Below are positions 21,994-35,487 of a stretch of 42,044 bases of DNA, in pieces. This DNA comes from Hyphochytrium catenoides (taxonomy: Eukaryota > Sar > Hyphochytriomycetes > Hyphochytriales > Hyphochytriaceae). The DNA lies in assembly GCA_900088475.1 (NCBI GenBank), contig FLMG01004602.1, positions 1-42,044 of the forward strand. Reading direction: 5' to 3'. Under the pieces are notes generated by a model. It was not told where the DNA came from. It saw only the letters and a list, made by a program, of their open reading frames with translations, and made no database searches. The translations under genes were made by a program, and so were the position numbers. Positions within the stretch are counted from its first letter, which is position 1. Each line of letters opens with the position of its first letter.

Positions 21994-24900
21994 ATGAGCT
22001 ATGATGAGGGTGTACGATTGGGCGGCCACCTGACCCGCGCAGATCTAAAATATCTAAAGAAGGTTGTCATCAAGGTTGGGACCAATGTAGTCAGCACCGA
22101 TGACGGCGGTGTGGCGCTAGGGCGGATCGCTTACCTGATAGAAGAGATTGCGGAGCTTAAGAGAATGGGCAAGAGCGTGTTGCTGGTGAGTTCTCCTGTT
22201 GCCGGGATTCTTGCTTGCAATCGACAGCAACAGCCTAATCATAGCGGCAGGTCACTAGCGGCTCGGTAGGCATCGGACGCTCAGTCTTGGATAAACAACT
22301 GCTGCTTTCAGCTTCACTGAGGACCCACGTGCTGGCTGCCGGCCGCTTCACTTTGCCTCAGCATAAGCCGGGTCCGTGCGCAGGTAACGTAACACCTTCG
22401 TCCGATGCGAACAGCTGTAGGTGCCCATGCTAAACCAGCTTGGACCTTGTCTATTCTGTTTTCTTAGCTGCGGGACAGTCTGGCCTCATGGCTCTTTATT
22501 CAACGCTATTCGGTCAGAAGGACTGCACTTGCAGTCAGCTGCTAGTCACGGCAGAGGACTTTAGGACCGAGCAGCGTCGAACAAACCTTATAGACACCAT
22601 CAATACGCTACTGGACCTGGACATCATCCCAATCGTCAATGAGAATGATGCCGTCAGCGCGCCACCAGACGGCAAGATTTTCTCTGACAATGACTCTTTA
22701 GCGGCTTTAGTCTCTGGTACGTATCCATTTAGCCCTACCGTCTTACCTAGGCTCTATTGGACGTTCATCTCCCCACTCCTGCCCTGGGATATCTCTTTTA
22801 TATGTCCAAAGAGTACTGCTTGTGCTACCAAGGACCTCACAGTTTCCATCTTACTTGTCCACTTCATTGCTTTTCTTGTCCTCTGCCTTCATATTCCTGT
22901 TTTCTTAAAAATTCTTCTTTCTCCTTAATGTAGGGGAAATCGGCGCTGATCTACTGCTTCTTCTGACGGATGTCGAGGGAGTGTATGACAAGCCCCCGAG
23001 TGAACCAGGTGCCAAGGTTAGTTGGACACGTTCTCCATCTCTATGTAGACTTGGAGGAAGTCACCTCCACAGATCCCTCCTATGAGTAGCCCTCAATCAC
23101 TTCTGTCTTCCTAGGCTCACTAAAACCTACAGGCTGAGAGCTCTTTTGTACTTTCTGGCCAAGCCTCCCGCCGAGTTTTTCCAATTCCCCTGTTTGCCTC
23201 TTTTTTCGTCTGCAAGACTTTACCAATCTTCTTTCATCGGCCTCCCTCCTGCACAACTTGATCAGATCCTATACACCTACAACCCAAAGATGACTATTCA
23301 AATCGGGGACAAGTCAACTAAAGGACGAGGTGGAATGGGCTCAAAAATAAATGCTGCAATGACTGCAGTGGAGAGAGGAGTCCGGGCTGTCGTGATCGCG
23401 AAGGGCACACGCTTGGGAGTGATCACAGAGCTGATAAGTGGAAAGAAGGTAGGTTCTGACATTACATTTCACTCTCATCTAACTAGTTTGGCCCACATCT
23501 CTGCCAGGTTTCACTCTTTTACCTTGGCTCACTTCTGGCTTTCCCCCCTCTTTCTTCTTATCTATTGCCTTATTTCTTCCTTATCACATCTAACCACGGT
23601 GGAATAGATTGGGACCTTATTTTCGCGGAATGTGGACTTGAGTGAATTCGAGACTGGCAGATCCGCAGAGGCCATGGCCAAGGCAGCACGAGAGGCAAGC
23701 AGGTATGCTGATTTTAGACTCAGTTATTATCGAAACGGGCTCACCTGAGAGTCCTTCGCCGCCTTAGAGTACTGCAGAGTCTCAGCACTGCTGAAAGAGC
23801 GAAGATTATGCACGCAGTGGCAGACTCATTGCTAGCTCGAGAGGAAGAGATTCTAGCTGCTAACCAGCGTGATATCGAGGCCGCAACCAAGCCTGGCAGT
23901 GGCATATCTAGCAACCTCCTTTCCAGGTGCTCTTCTGCTAATCTCCTTTAGATACTTTTCGTCGCTCCCCTTTTCCCGATATGTTCCGAGCTGCCAGTTT
24001 CCTGACTTCTTTCTTGCTTGTCTCATGAGCTTTACTGACTGAAGACGAGGGGACTAAGGAGGAAAGGAGCGACCATATACATGCGGGGAGAGAGCTGGGT
24101 CAATATATAGAGAGTAGAGAAAGCAAGACCGAGGCGCCTCAGTCCGCATTCTAAAGTGATCAATGCGGCTACTTTTGCCTGGGAAGCGTTCGTGCTAGAA
24201 GAGCTACATCTCTTACTCATGCCTCTAAGGAATTACAGAACCTAACTGTGATGGCACTTGCAGGCTTGCTTTGTCTAAATCCAAGATCAAGACACTTGTA
24301 GACGGCATCAGAAGTATCGCCAAACAAGAAGAACCGCTTAATAAGGCATGGATCCCATTAGTCTCTTGAGAGATAATGGGTCTTTCGCTTTTTATATTTT
24401 GCCCTCTTAATCCTATCGTTTCATCATCTGGGGACCCTTAATCGGTTATGTGGAATCTCTCTTACCTTTCCTGTCCCTTTAGGTGGTCTCTGCTATGGAG
24501 CTTGCACCGGGCCTGCTATTGGAGCAAACAACAGTCCCGATTGGAGTGCTTCTGGTTATCTTTGAGAGTAGGCCTGACTCTCTGCCACAGATCGCCGCAC
24601 TGGCGCTGCGATCAGCTAATGGCTTGCTTCTGAAGGGCGGGAAGGAAGCTACTAACAGCAACAAAGTCCTGCATATGGTCATAGTAGACGCAGTAGAGAA
24701 GGTAATCCTGTCTGCAGCTTCCCGTGCCGCTTACTTGCTAAAATCTCTTTCTATTTCCTTACCCTTTCCGCCTATCTACTTCACTTCACCTATATCTGGC
24801 AGCCTCCCTCGCCGTCAATCGACTGGGGCTACGGCAAGCTTGGACCTGGCACTAGTTAGACTCTCCACGTTCATTCCATTTGCTCTTATAGTCTGCGCAG

Positions 24901-26144
24901 TGGGCCCCCTCTCAAAGCCACAGCTCCTTAAGCAAGCTTTCTCTTGACTCCTGTCGTCTTACTTTTTGCAATGTTCTGTCAATGGCGTTTCAGGCTAGCG
25001 GAGGTCGCGTATCGCGGGACGTGATAGGTCTGGTGACTAGTCGAGAGGCCGTCTCTGACTTGCTGGCGCTGGACCATTTGATCGACGTTTGCATCCCCAG
25101 AGGGGGCGGCGAGCTTGTGAACTACATCAAGCGGAACACCAAGATGCCTGTGTTAGGCCACGCGGCAGGTAGAACCTCATTTCTTCTTGAGCCACTGTTC
25201 GTTCGGCTTAAGTCCCCGTTACTCTGTCTCTTGGCCTAAGTTTGGGGCTCCCAGCACTCCTTTACTTCTTTCTCTGCGTTGGATGTATGTTACATGGCTT
25301 CTCAGTTTTATTTTTCTGAGGAGTCGAGTGGCTGTCATGCTGGGTCTTGTGGGCTGGGACTCGGTGTGAAATTTCCGATCATCTTGGCTCCTTTTTCCCT
25401 TTTTCATCCGTTAAATGTGGCTAAACGGCAGCCATCGTTAACTCTTAAGGCATGGATCTGCTTCCTCACTCTCCTACTTAATATATAGGAATTTGTCACA
25501 TCTTTGTGGATAAGAGTGCAGAGTTTGAGAAAGCTGAGAGGATTATTATTGATGCAAAGACCAGTTATCCAGCGGCATGCAACGCTGTCGAGACTGTTCT
25601 CCTCCACCGCGATCTACTATCTACAGGATTTGCACAGCGTCTCCTCCAGCGCTTAGAAGAACGCAAGATTATCGTGCACGTTGGACCAACAGCTGAAAAA
25701 GAGAAAATCTTTTCTCAGCTCTCTGCTCCGCCGTCTCTAAGCCATGAGTATGGCTCTCTTGAGCTCTTGATCGAAGTGGTTCCAGATATCACTGATGCGA
25801 TCTCACATATAAACCGGTACTCCTCCGCCCACACAGAGGCAATTGTCACTGAAGATAAAGAGAGAGCCGAAGAGTTTCTTTCACGAGTGGATAGCGCCTG
25901 TGTCTTCCATAACGCCTCTACGCGCTTTGCCGACGGCTATCGCTTTGGTCTAGGAGCCGAGGTGGGCATCAGCACAGGAAGAATTCATGCTCGAGGGCCA
26001 GTAGGAGTGGAGGGGCTGCTGACTACGAAATGGAAGCTTCGAAGCAAAGAGAAGAAGGGACACACTGTGACTGACTTTTCTCCTGAGGGAGGAGAGGTGT
26101 GCAAGTATACACACAAGAAGTTAACGCTAGGAAGTAAGCTATAG
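21994..26144 (+). CDS. P5CS: bifunctional delta-1-pyrroline-5-carboxylate synthase (glutamate 5-kinase / gamma-glutamyl phosphate reductase)
   Basis: Makes pyrroline-5-carboxylate (via the semialdehyde) from glutamate with ATP and NADPH, the first committed part of proline synthesis. Exons: 21994-22185, 22251-22371, 22468-22716, 22934-23016, 23266-23448, 23608-23702, 23768-23926, 24264-24345, 24483-24701, 24994-25168 and 25489-26144. The product is 737 residues, close to plant P5CS (about 717). The kinase half shows [46 protein letters not shown] and [14 protein letters not shown]. The reductase half starts near residue 300 and shows [52 protein letters not shown] and MPVLGHAAG. The catalytic Cys (about 550) lies in [13 protein letters not shown], followed by [12 protein letters not shown] and [11 protein letters not shown]. 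The intron after exon 8 most likely uses a GC donor. No transit peptide is evident. It converges on the P5A ATPase gene. Confidence 0.97.
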
Positions 26145-26534
26145 TGATACGAAGAGCAGAGAGGCCTGGTGCCTAGACATGATCCAGAGAAAGCTATCAG
26201 AGCTGCAAGAAAGACTTATGCGTTGGAGGACGAGCAACAGAGAAGTCTGAGCAGGTGCTAAGGAGCTATTAGAGTGATACTGTTGACGGGGCAGGCCCCG
26301 CACGATCCCAGCGCCGTAGCCTATTTAACTTCAGCCTCGTCGCTAAACCTGCTCTCAGCAGAAGTCATGGACGCTAACGCTCAACAGGAGAGACATTGGG
26401 TCGGGCAAGTTTGGTACGCAGTTAGCTAATAAGTAACCGGGTTGACAGCCATGGCTAAGGCTGTCCCATAAGTTAGGCCTTCATACGATTCGACCGTATC
26501 GCTTTGTGCTTCTCCACTCCTCTTGCTTCTCTGA
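26145..26534. other. intergenic region between convergent P5CS and P5A ATPase genes
   Basis: These 390 bp hold the two 3' ends. No gene or clear structure was seen apart from short low-quality open frames. Confidence 0.6.
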
Positions 26535-29500
26535 TTAATCCTCAATCAGCCCCTGGTCCTTAAGCTGCGCCCAGCCCTCTTCAGTGGGAGTGAATAAGTA
26601 GACGACTGCGGACATCATAAGGAACATCTTCGCTAGCTTCCACACGTCCTTCGGCGTCGTGCTACGAATCTGGAGAAGGAGACACAGCGGTCAGTCGTTA
26701 AGGGAAATCGGGAAAGTCAGCGGGAAGAAGAAGAATAGAAGTCATCAAAAGGCAAAGATGCCAAAAACTCTACACCCGCACCCAGGGCAGACGGAAAGCA
26801 TAAAGTGGTCACTGTGCCTCTCTCTCCTTCTATTTGCAGTTCTCTCATGTTCTTACCTGTTCAATGAGAAGCTCTTTGGCAAAAATCAAGACCATAAGTC
26901 GGTCAAAGATCAGTGTGCCAAGGATATCAAATGCGACAAGCGTGAAAATAGTAACACCAAGCTCCTTGTCTGGGAAGGGCACTAGCTGCAGAAACTTGTT
27001 GAACATTGGCATTATCTGCGACAGAACGAGAGGTCAGATGACATATGTCTAGCGTGAGGTCGACTTGCAGAAGAACAGGACAGGATTCATGCCAGTCAAA
27101 GCACAGAACGGCCTCACCTCCATAGAGCTTACAAAGATACCAATGCCACATAAGCCCAGGGAGTAGAGCAACCCGGGGTTCTCGGTAATGCCCTGCATGA
27201 AGGGCCTGCCTTTATAGTTCACAGCGAACACGCTCACCTAAGGACCAGACAATAATCAAGGTAAGTAGGTATGCAGCGTCAACAGGGCCCGTGATCAAGC
27301 ATTGTGAGGCGAACACAAGTGACAAGATGAAGAGCATGTGTTGTTCCTAGAAAAGCCTGACAAGGTAGGCTCCCCCAAGCGCATTGGAAAAGCAATGACA
27401 TCATAATTCCCAGCCAGGTCAGGCTTTACTCTTTTTAACAGTCTTGCTCCATTGCTTTTACCTGCTGAACGGTAGATATCATGAAGACAACGGTGTTGAT
27501 GAGGTTGGGCTTGAACTTCCCGTCGAGTGAAGGCTTCCACTCCTCTCCCAAGTGCTGCTTTGTTAGCCCTACAGCGTAGATCATGCAGAACAGATGAATA
27601 GCAAACTGGCCCAAGAGAGAGAGAAATAGTGCCGGGTGAAAGATTGATGTGAGAGGCCTCACTCGGCTGAGCTCCTGAAGAGGTGTAGCCCTACGAAATG
27701 GACCATTAACACGACATAAAAGTTAGACAACGCCCACGAGGTGTCAGAAGTTAGGAGATTAATCGACAAACGTTGAAGGACAGTGTCAGAAGTTAGGAGA
27801 TTTATCGACAAACGTTAAAGGACAGAAGTTAGGAGATTAATCGACAAAGTTGAAGGACAGTGAAGCCCTACAAGCCTTTGCTGAGGTGCACTGGCAGCTG
27901 ACCCACTGAGTCGGGTACTGCGTCTAGCTTTCCAACAGTGACCACTGACGTACCTGCTGAGCGTGAGGAAAGAGACAGTCATCAGCACTCCGGTGCTGGT
28001 CATCTGTCGGTCTCCATACTTCACACCATCCAAATAGAGGACGGAGAGAGAGTAAGAGGAGATAAGACAGTTGAGAGCGAGAATCTGGTACATCTGTATG
28101 GTTGTTACTAACGCGCAGCGCCCCTGTCTGATAATATCCACCGTGCCTCTAATGCTAGGGATCTTGGAGGTGAAGGGAGATGCGATAGAGGCGTCACCAA
28201 GCTTCACCATAGGAAGCTAAGGATATTCGGATAAGAGCAGGAAGACCAAAAGGCGAACAGAGAAGAGACAAGATAGGGTCAGCTACATCGTAACCCGGGT
28301 CATTCGCACGGTCAATACCTCTCTTTCTCACTCTTCTCTCTCTCAGGTATCTCCCTTTTCCAAAGCTGGACAAATCAAACCCTGCCTCGGCTTACCTCTC
28401 CATCTTCAAGATCATACATCTCTGCCATCTTCTGAGCAGAAAGCTCAAATCCCTTAGAGCCTTGCCGCGACTTCACTTGCTGACGCTGCTGCTCAGCTTC
28501 CCGGCGGGCCATATTCATGATAGCCTTCACTCGAGCAAAGCTGGGTTTACATTGTGTTAGCAACACAACCGCCCATATGAAAGGATATAATTTTTTAGAC
28601 GTCAACCATTTGCACTTCTATTGTAGATCACACTCAAAGAAAGTCAAGATAGCCAGAGAGGGCTGATCAAGGAGAGTCTTAGAGAGATGCCATCCTACCT
28701 GACACCTTCAGCCTCCAGTCTTCGCACCTCAGCTTCCAACTCCGCTTGCTTCTTTGCCATTAGCTCCCTTCGCTCCTCCGGCGTTAAGTTTTTTGAAGCC
28801 AGAGTCTATTACGCAAGGTAGTATCAGCACAGATTTAGCTTTTGCACAGGGCAACCAAGGGAACAGTCATGAGGGCAAAAGTGCTCAATTGGTGAAGGCA
28901 GAGTGGCTCTCTTAAGCGGTGAGGACATAAGGAGGCTCAGCTTTAGACTGATTCCTGTGCTTACCTTAGGCTCCTCTTTCTTGACCACTGCCTTCTGCTC
29001 CTTCTTTCCCCCGCCAGTCTTCTCCTCCAGCAGTCTAATGAGTTCACCCTTGTCATTCACATTCGTATGGTCGACCTGCAACTCCGTCAACTACAACCAG
29101 AAATAAATCAGCGCATTGGTCGGTGTAGGTGCTAGCTAAGTTAGGGAAAGAGTACAAGTGGCTACAAGGTGGATGAGCATATGAGCAAGTTCCTGGGATA
29201 ATAACTTTACGAAAGCCAGAACTTCGACTCACCTTCTTCTTGAGTGCTGACACGTGAAGCTTGCGATAGTCCACTGGCTTTGAGGGTGGCCCCGGCGTCT
29301 TTCTGTGCTTTGAAGAGGTTGAGGCGGCAGCTTGGCCGTCCGTCTTTTTATCACCTTTGTCGACATTGGCTGACCCAAACCCACTTAGTAGAGCTACTCC
29401 GACATGAGCCTACGCGGCACATTGTCAATGGGTCAGCGTCCTTTCAGACCTGCATCCTATAAGGCAAATAGAAGAAGAATATGTGGAGAAGATAGAGTTG

Positions 29501-32500
29501 CCGGATGAAAGGGAGGAGACGGCAACAGGTAATGCCGACGAGGAAGCAATGAGGAGCAGGATTAGAAAGTGATTCTAACCTGCTTGAGCGCTCCCACATC
29601 ATTAGCACCATCGCCGCACATGAGAGTGTGATGGCCCTGCTGCTTCAGTCTCGTCAATACTCGTTCCTTAGCCTCAGGGGTCATCCTTGCGTACACCGAG
29701 AGGAGAGACAGGTGGTCCCAAAGATCTCCTGGACGTTCACTTGCTGCTGATAGAGACGATCCTGTTACGCAAAGAGCGTATTTTTGCGCTAGGGAGGGAA
29801 GAGAGTCTTGCCCGTAGGGTGCAACAGGCTTATCGTTGTCTGCCCTCAGCCTAAAGCAAGCGCAACAGAAGAGGAGTGCTTAATCAAGTATCTCCTGCTC
29901 GCCTATTGCCATATATTTTTCTGTGATGGTGTTCTCTTCCGAAGGGCTTACTCTTCATCCCTCAATTCTCATAGACACAAAGCTCAAACCTTCCTTCCAT
30001 GAGTCTTCCTCCAAATCCACCTTACCAAGTCATCTTCCCGTTCTCCTCCGTGAGAATGAGAGCTTCAGCCTTTGTCTTTGGTATAATGTTGACCTCAACC
30101 GCCACATGGATTGCTGTCAGTACTGAGTCTCCCGTAATCATGGCAACGCGATGGGACCCCCGCTGAAGGTGCATTACGACATCCCGACTATCCTTGCGAA
30201 CTGAAGAGAGAAGGAGGAAAAATGGCTAGTAAGCGACAGAAATATAAAGACCAATCCTCGCAGTAAATAATTAGCCAGTCAGTGGGCCAGCTTTTTACCT
30301 AGACAGGTAAAGGCCACAAACCCTGCGAATTTGAGGTCAGACTCTGCCCAAGAGCGAGGCTGTTTGGTGAACTGCGCGTCAGAGAGAGAGGGATCTAGCT
30401 CTTTGTACGCAAGCGCCAGTACCTAGAGCGGACATAGAGGAAATATAGCAAGCCCTCGGTCGTCAGTAAGGATATCACAGGTGAACGTGTACAGACCGAT
30501 GATAAGATAGCCGAAGTGAAAGAAGCCTGGGGAAGGGAAGGATAGACTTGTCGACTTCGAAATGCTTCCCATCCAAGGCAAAAGAGAAGGGACAAGATAA
30601 GTGCAGCGAAAGTAACTGGGAGGCAGTATGAATATGATCAGCGGGAAATGACACATGCGGTAATTAGCAAGCAGGAAGGCAAGGGCATAGGGTCACTTAC
30701 TCGAAGGCCATCTCTTGCCATGGCTAGATAGGTCTCTGTGTACCATGTAGGTTTCTCACCATCCACCAAGAGTCCCTCGATCGCCTCCGGGCTGCCTTTC
30801 ACTAGCGCCCATGGCTTGGCTTTCCCCTGTCCTCCTGCCTGGACCCTCGCTATTACGCTCATACGTTGTAACTTGGATTTGAAGTGATGACGATGAAGAA
30901 TCTCCACAGACACGCGAGAGGGATCTACGCTTGATGGCCAAGTACGTGTGCCCTTCTTCGTGTCCACGACAGGGGTACTTCGGCGCGTAGCTAGAGCGAA
31001 AGAGGTTAACTTTCCTGACATGACGTGACAAAGTATGTCCAACGGAGCAATTGGCAAAAGCAATACTGAACACCAATGGTCCGGTTTGGCCTTTAGTGAG
31101 CCAGACCTTCAATGTAACAGAGACAAAATAGTGTTCGGAACTATCTCCTACCTGGATTGTACGTGAAGTCCACTCCCTTCAGAGAGGCTTCCTCCACTGG
31201 ATCTCCCAAAGTCTTCCCATCAATCTGTACAAGAGAATGACAGCCTGCCAGCACCAAAGAGGCCTCCAGCGGGGCCTCTACCATCTTCCTAGGCTTTCGA
31301 ATGGCTGCAATGGTGTGACAGATGTTAGACAGAGGGAGACATACCATAGACTTGTGCATCAGCATTCTCTGTTGGTGACCCCCACGACAAACAATAGAAC
31401 AGCGAAAACTGAACCCCAACATCTCTTTTGGATTCCACTAGCTTTGTGGGGCTCTACTTCCTTCAGTCTCCCTACTTTGTCTGCAAAGACTGTGGCCATG
31501 CCTCCACTCTATGGCTTCACTCCCAATGACGGCTGTCCAAGCGCGAACGGTAGGGCTTGCTTACCTCCTCCATCTTCTTCCTCCACATTCCCTACCACGC
31601 CCACTGCGGTAAGTTGGTCAGTGGTTATTGTTCCCGTCTTGTCAAACATGCAAACGTCCACACGGCCAGCTAGAGGAATGCGGAACGGCTCCGTGCAGAA
31701 GATTTGAAGCTTGATAAGCGCCATTAAAGCGCTGTTAACAGCTAATGCCATCTGCATAGGTAGCTCCGGTGGAACAACGGATGTGATAATCAGGACACAA
31801 TGAAGAAGCAACTCGAACTGGCTGCGGTCTTTATTCTCGAGGCCCTAGTTACGTAGTTACGTAATTGTTAGACGTCTGGGTGAGGACGCGACGGAGAAGA
31901 TGAAAGGACAGAAGAAGGCGAAAGGTAAAGTGGCAGTTGGTTCAAATTAAGGAGTAACAGAGAGTTTAGTGCTTAATCTTCACCTTCTTGAGCACATAGC
32001 CTGAAGAGATCAGTGCGAATACCAAGAGCATGGCGATGAGTAGTAAGGACTCCATGGTGTTGGGATTCACGCTCTCGCTTGAGTACTCGATCATACGAAC
32101 CAGCTTCCCTTGTGAGGAGCTGAAACCTAAATAATCCAGTGGAGGAGGGTTAGCTATGGAATGAACAGCTAATAGCTACATGCGCAGCTTGAAGGTCAGG
32201 TGTGAAATGATAGCAGACAGAACGGAGGGAAGAGAAGCTGGGGAAAGCCAAGAAAAGAGCACCCGGCAGTGGCAGGGAAGACAAAAGAGCTCGCCGCAAA
32301 GGGTTTTGGGTCTTTCTAGAACCATAACCCTTACCCGTTCGCAAGACAAGCGCCAAGCAGCCTCCATCTGGCGTGCGGATAGCATGCTCCTTGGTGCCCA
32401 TCCCATCAGCCTCCGTGCTAAACTCCTCCTGCTGCATCAACTTTGTCCCACAGAAGAGAACGTGTACCTGTACCGATAAAAGGCGGGGTTAGTGGCGTCC

Positions 32501-34475
32501 AACATGGAGCCCCATATGGAGCCAACGCATGGCAAGTTCCTACTTTGTGTGAGGACTTCATATCTAGGCAGGTGCTGGAATCTCCTCCGTTTTCATCCGC
32601 CTTGGCTATGGCTTCCTTCATCTGAGGCACACTCTCTCCCGTTAGTGTTGCCTCATTAACAACTGCAGAGCCACTCAGCAGCAGACAGTCCGCCGGGATG
32701 GTGTCTGCTTCATTGTGCCGCTTGACAGAGACCAGATCACCAGGCAGTAGCTCTTCAGTGCTGAGTTTGGTCCACTTCTTGCACCGATACACGTGAATCT
32801 CCACGGCCTCATTGCCCATGCCTCGTAGGGTCTTAAGGTTCTTAAGCCTCGAGAACACTGTGATTCCCTCAAAGGAGATAATCATGAAGAGGGTGAAGAG
32901 AGAGTATTGCCAATACTCGTCTAACATCCACAGCAGTACACAGAAGACTTGAAAGACCGTCAGGGGTGCCACCAGCTGTTGCTTGAACAACTCCATGAAC
33001 TCTGGAGAGGGAATCTCAAAGTTGTTGCGTCCGTAGAGCTCCCTCTTCTCCTGTAGCTCCTTGGCTGTCCCGTACCCCGTATGGTTGAGATAGTAGTCCA
33101 ATGGATAGTTTATAGGCATGTGGACCTAACGGATAAAGGGTACAAGTCAGAATGACACTCCAACAACTGCAAGCGTTAGGAGAGCTCTCAGGACCTAGCA
33201 GAGTCCCTCCTTTCCCACCTTAGAAAAGACGTTCTTATCTGGGTCGTAGATATACTTTCGCCTTTGGAACATAAAGTAGAGCTCTGGCTTGTGAAGAGGC
33301 ACCAACTGCGTCTTACCCCGATGACTCCTGGGAGTCACCTGCAGAAGGAGAGATGCCGGGACAAAGCAGCAAGAAGGTTATCAGTCATGAACCCTAAGTG
33401 GCTGACAACAAACTCCTTGACCACGAATTAGACGAACTCAACAGTGGAGATAACTGGTTGACTCAAAAGCTGGCATCAGTAGGGAAGGGAATCATGGAGA
33501 TTAGAAAAAAAGGGAGAGAGGTGCGAAGGACGAGGGCGAAGGAGGAAGAGTATGGCAGAGAGAGAGACTGAGGAGGGCCATACGGGATAAGCCCTACACC
33601 GTAAGAGGACAGATTAAGTGGACAGAAAAGGTGCAAGCGGGACTGAGCGTGAAAACCCAACAGCGGGCCTTGGCACGGGTGCTGGCAAGCGATACTGCCC
33701 ACCATAGACATGTTGGTTACCTTGACGTAGCTTGCCTCTTTCAGTGAAGTTGCAGGCTTGTACTTGATCAACGTCAAGACAGAGACAAACCAAACCTGGA
33801 GCAGCAGCATCAGGACGTGTAGGCACACGACGCTTGCCAAGGCTACCAAGGGCCAGAAGCCTGGAAGAAACGGATTCGGAAGAGTGACCTCTTCCGCTCC
33901 CTCCTAAACCAAAGAGAATCTTCTCAGAACCAGCCGCGATCGGCAGGGCACGGATGCAATGTGAACCTGACCTCAGTACTGTTTGTGACGACCTGATCCT
34001 TAAGATCCTCTCGGACATAAGCAGAGGAGAAGACCGACGAAGCCAGGTCTCCCTCATCTGCAGACGCAGATAACGCAGTCAGTGCCGGATGAGAAATCCC
34101 TTTCTCCTGCAGCTCCTGCAGTCTTTGCCGATAGGGGTCGCCTGTTTGATGTAGTGGAGACATCGGGATGGCCCAGCGAGTGGTTAGATAGTGTCCCTGG
34201 CCTCTGCACATTGGCTACCAAGATTGAAGGATTGTGTCGAGGATCTCTCCCACAGTACTCTTATTCATAGCTCTTCTCACTATCTCCTGACACACGGCGT
34301 CCTATGACATTAGTGCACATTTGCTCCTCTTACCTGCTGTCTCGTAGCAGTGATAGAGGACGATGCCGTACAGGATTAGAAACGGTAGATGCTCCAAGCC
34401 ATACCCCTTATAAACCGTAGGCCGCCTATTATGAAGGGAGATGCTTGTGATGCTCTTTCCCGTGGCCTTCACCAT
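26535..34475 (-). CDS. P5A-type ATPase (ATP13A1/Spf1/MIA family)
   Basis: Endoplasmic reticulum transmembrane-helix dislocase by family knowledge; it removes mistargeted membrane proteins. Exons on the minus strand: 34475-34334, 34141-33972, 33903-33721, 33338-33219, 33125-32544, 32467-32335, 32126-31984, 31844-31565, 31304-31152, 30990-30701, 30422-30299, 30200-30026, 29850-29580, 29409-29233, 29090-28965, 28805-28699, 28540-28396, 28216-27954, 27690-27462, 27237-27118, 27015-26857 and 26669-26535. Phase is kept throughout (about 1408 residues; plant and human forms are about 1180-1204). Motifs: [11 protein letters not shown] (about 367), VVPPELPM in the fourth helix (about 516), [10 protein letters not shown] with the phosphorylated Asp (about 559), [10 protein letters not shown], and [14 protein letters not shown] (about 911). 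The [15 protein letters not shown] and [12 protein letters not shown] blocks are family hallmarks. The extra length comes from exon 2 and a charged linker in exons 14-17. Confidence 0.97.
27741..27862. repeat. three-copy minisatellite in a P5A ATPase intron
   Basis: A unit of about 40 bp containing agaagttaggagattaatcg, then acaaacgttgaaggacag, is repeated three times with minor changes in the intron between exons 18 and 19. The third copy is slightly shortened. Confidence 0.85.
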
Positions 34476-35487
34476 ATCTACCTATCACAGCGCCCTGACG
34501 AAGGGCTACTCAACCGAAAAGAACAATGCTGCACTCAAACCACTGGGAAGCTTCCGATCAGACGACTTCAGCTAACACTGTTTCGATGGCACCCCGCCAG
34601 CTTGTCTCAGTCCACTCTTCTATAAGTCCACCAAGGCTTCAGTGTCCAGGAAGGCCAAATGGTATTGACTCAGTTAGGAGCCAATGCAAGGAATCTGCCG
34701 GAGCTCGTTGAGGATCTGCGGCTGTCTGAGGAGCTCCAGTAAATCTCCAGCTTTTGGTGGTGGATCAGGGAACTCAGACCTCCTCCGGGACATTGTTGCT
34801 GTAGCTTTAAGCTTGTTTTCTTCGGTACTCGCCCGTCTAATCCCGATTTTGGATTACTAAGCACGGAGAGCCCTTCCTGTTGGTCGCGTTCAGTTATAGT
34901 ACAGTGCAATCACCACATTCGTAAAAGTCGGGAATATGGCAACCTCAGTTCAGTTACTTTAGGCAGCTTTACTAAAGCCGGACTAACCCGACAATGTGGT
35001 TGTTACAGCTTTGATGATAGCTTTGATGTCCGCTGCAGAGATTGAGGCCAGCACTTCTCTGAAGACCTGGACTTCTCCTATGTGCTCAGTTGTCCATAGG
35101 CGAGCAGAGAGCCTGATGAGCTTCGTTTACCTATCTCCATTGTCCTTCTGAGACCTTAGGAACCTAGTCAAGCTCCACTGTGTACAGCATCGTGGGTTAA
35201 GGCTGCTGCATTAACTTTCGGGATTGCATAGCCTGCAGAGGAAGGACTACGACGGCGGAGATCGGGGTTTGGATCGGTTAAGTGATATCTCCTTCGCTGG
35301 CACCACTCTCCTTAATGAGAGAGACAAGGTTTATTGACAGACATATAAACAGAACTAACGACAATTTTCACCTTGGGATCTATAACTTCTGGCACAAGGT
35401 ACCATCGCCCTCCAGGTTCCTAAACAACCTATACTACATGCCCCCTGAAGAGGCTATTGTCTCACCAAGACCAACGCCTCCGTGTAG
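34476..35487. other. intergenic region upstream of the P5A ATPase gene
   Basis: About 1 kb lies between the P5A ATPase start and the 3' end of the Nudix gene, both on the minus strand. The P5A promoter should lie near 34476-34700. Short open frames on both strands show no family resemblance and no RNA gene is evident. Confidence 0.5.
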
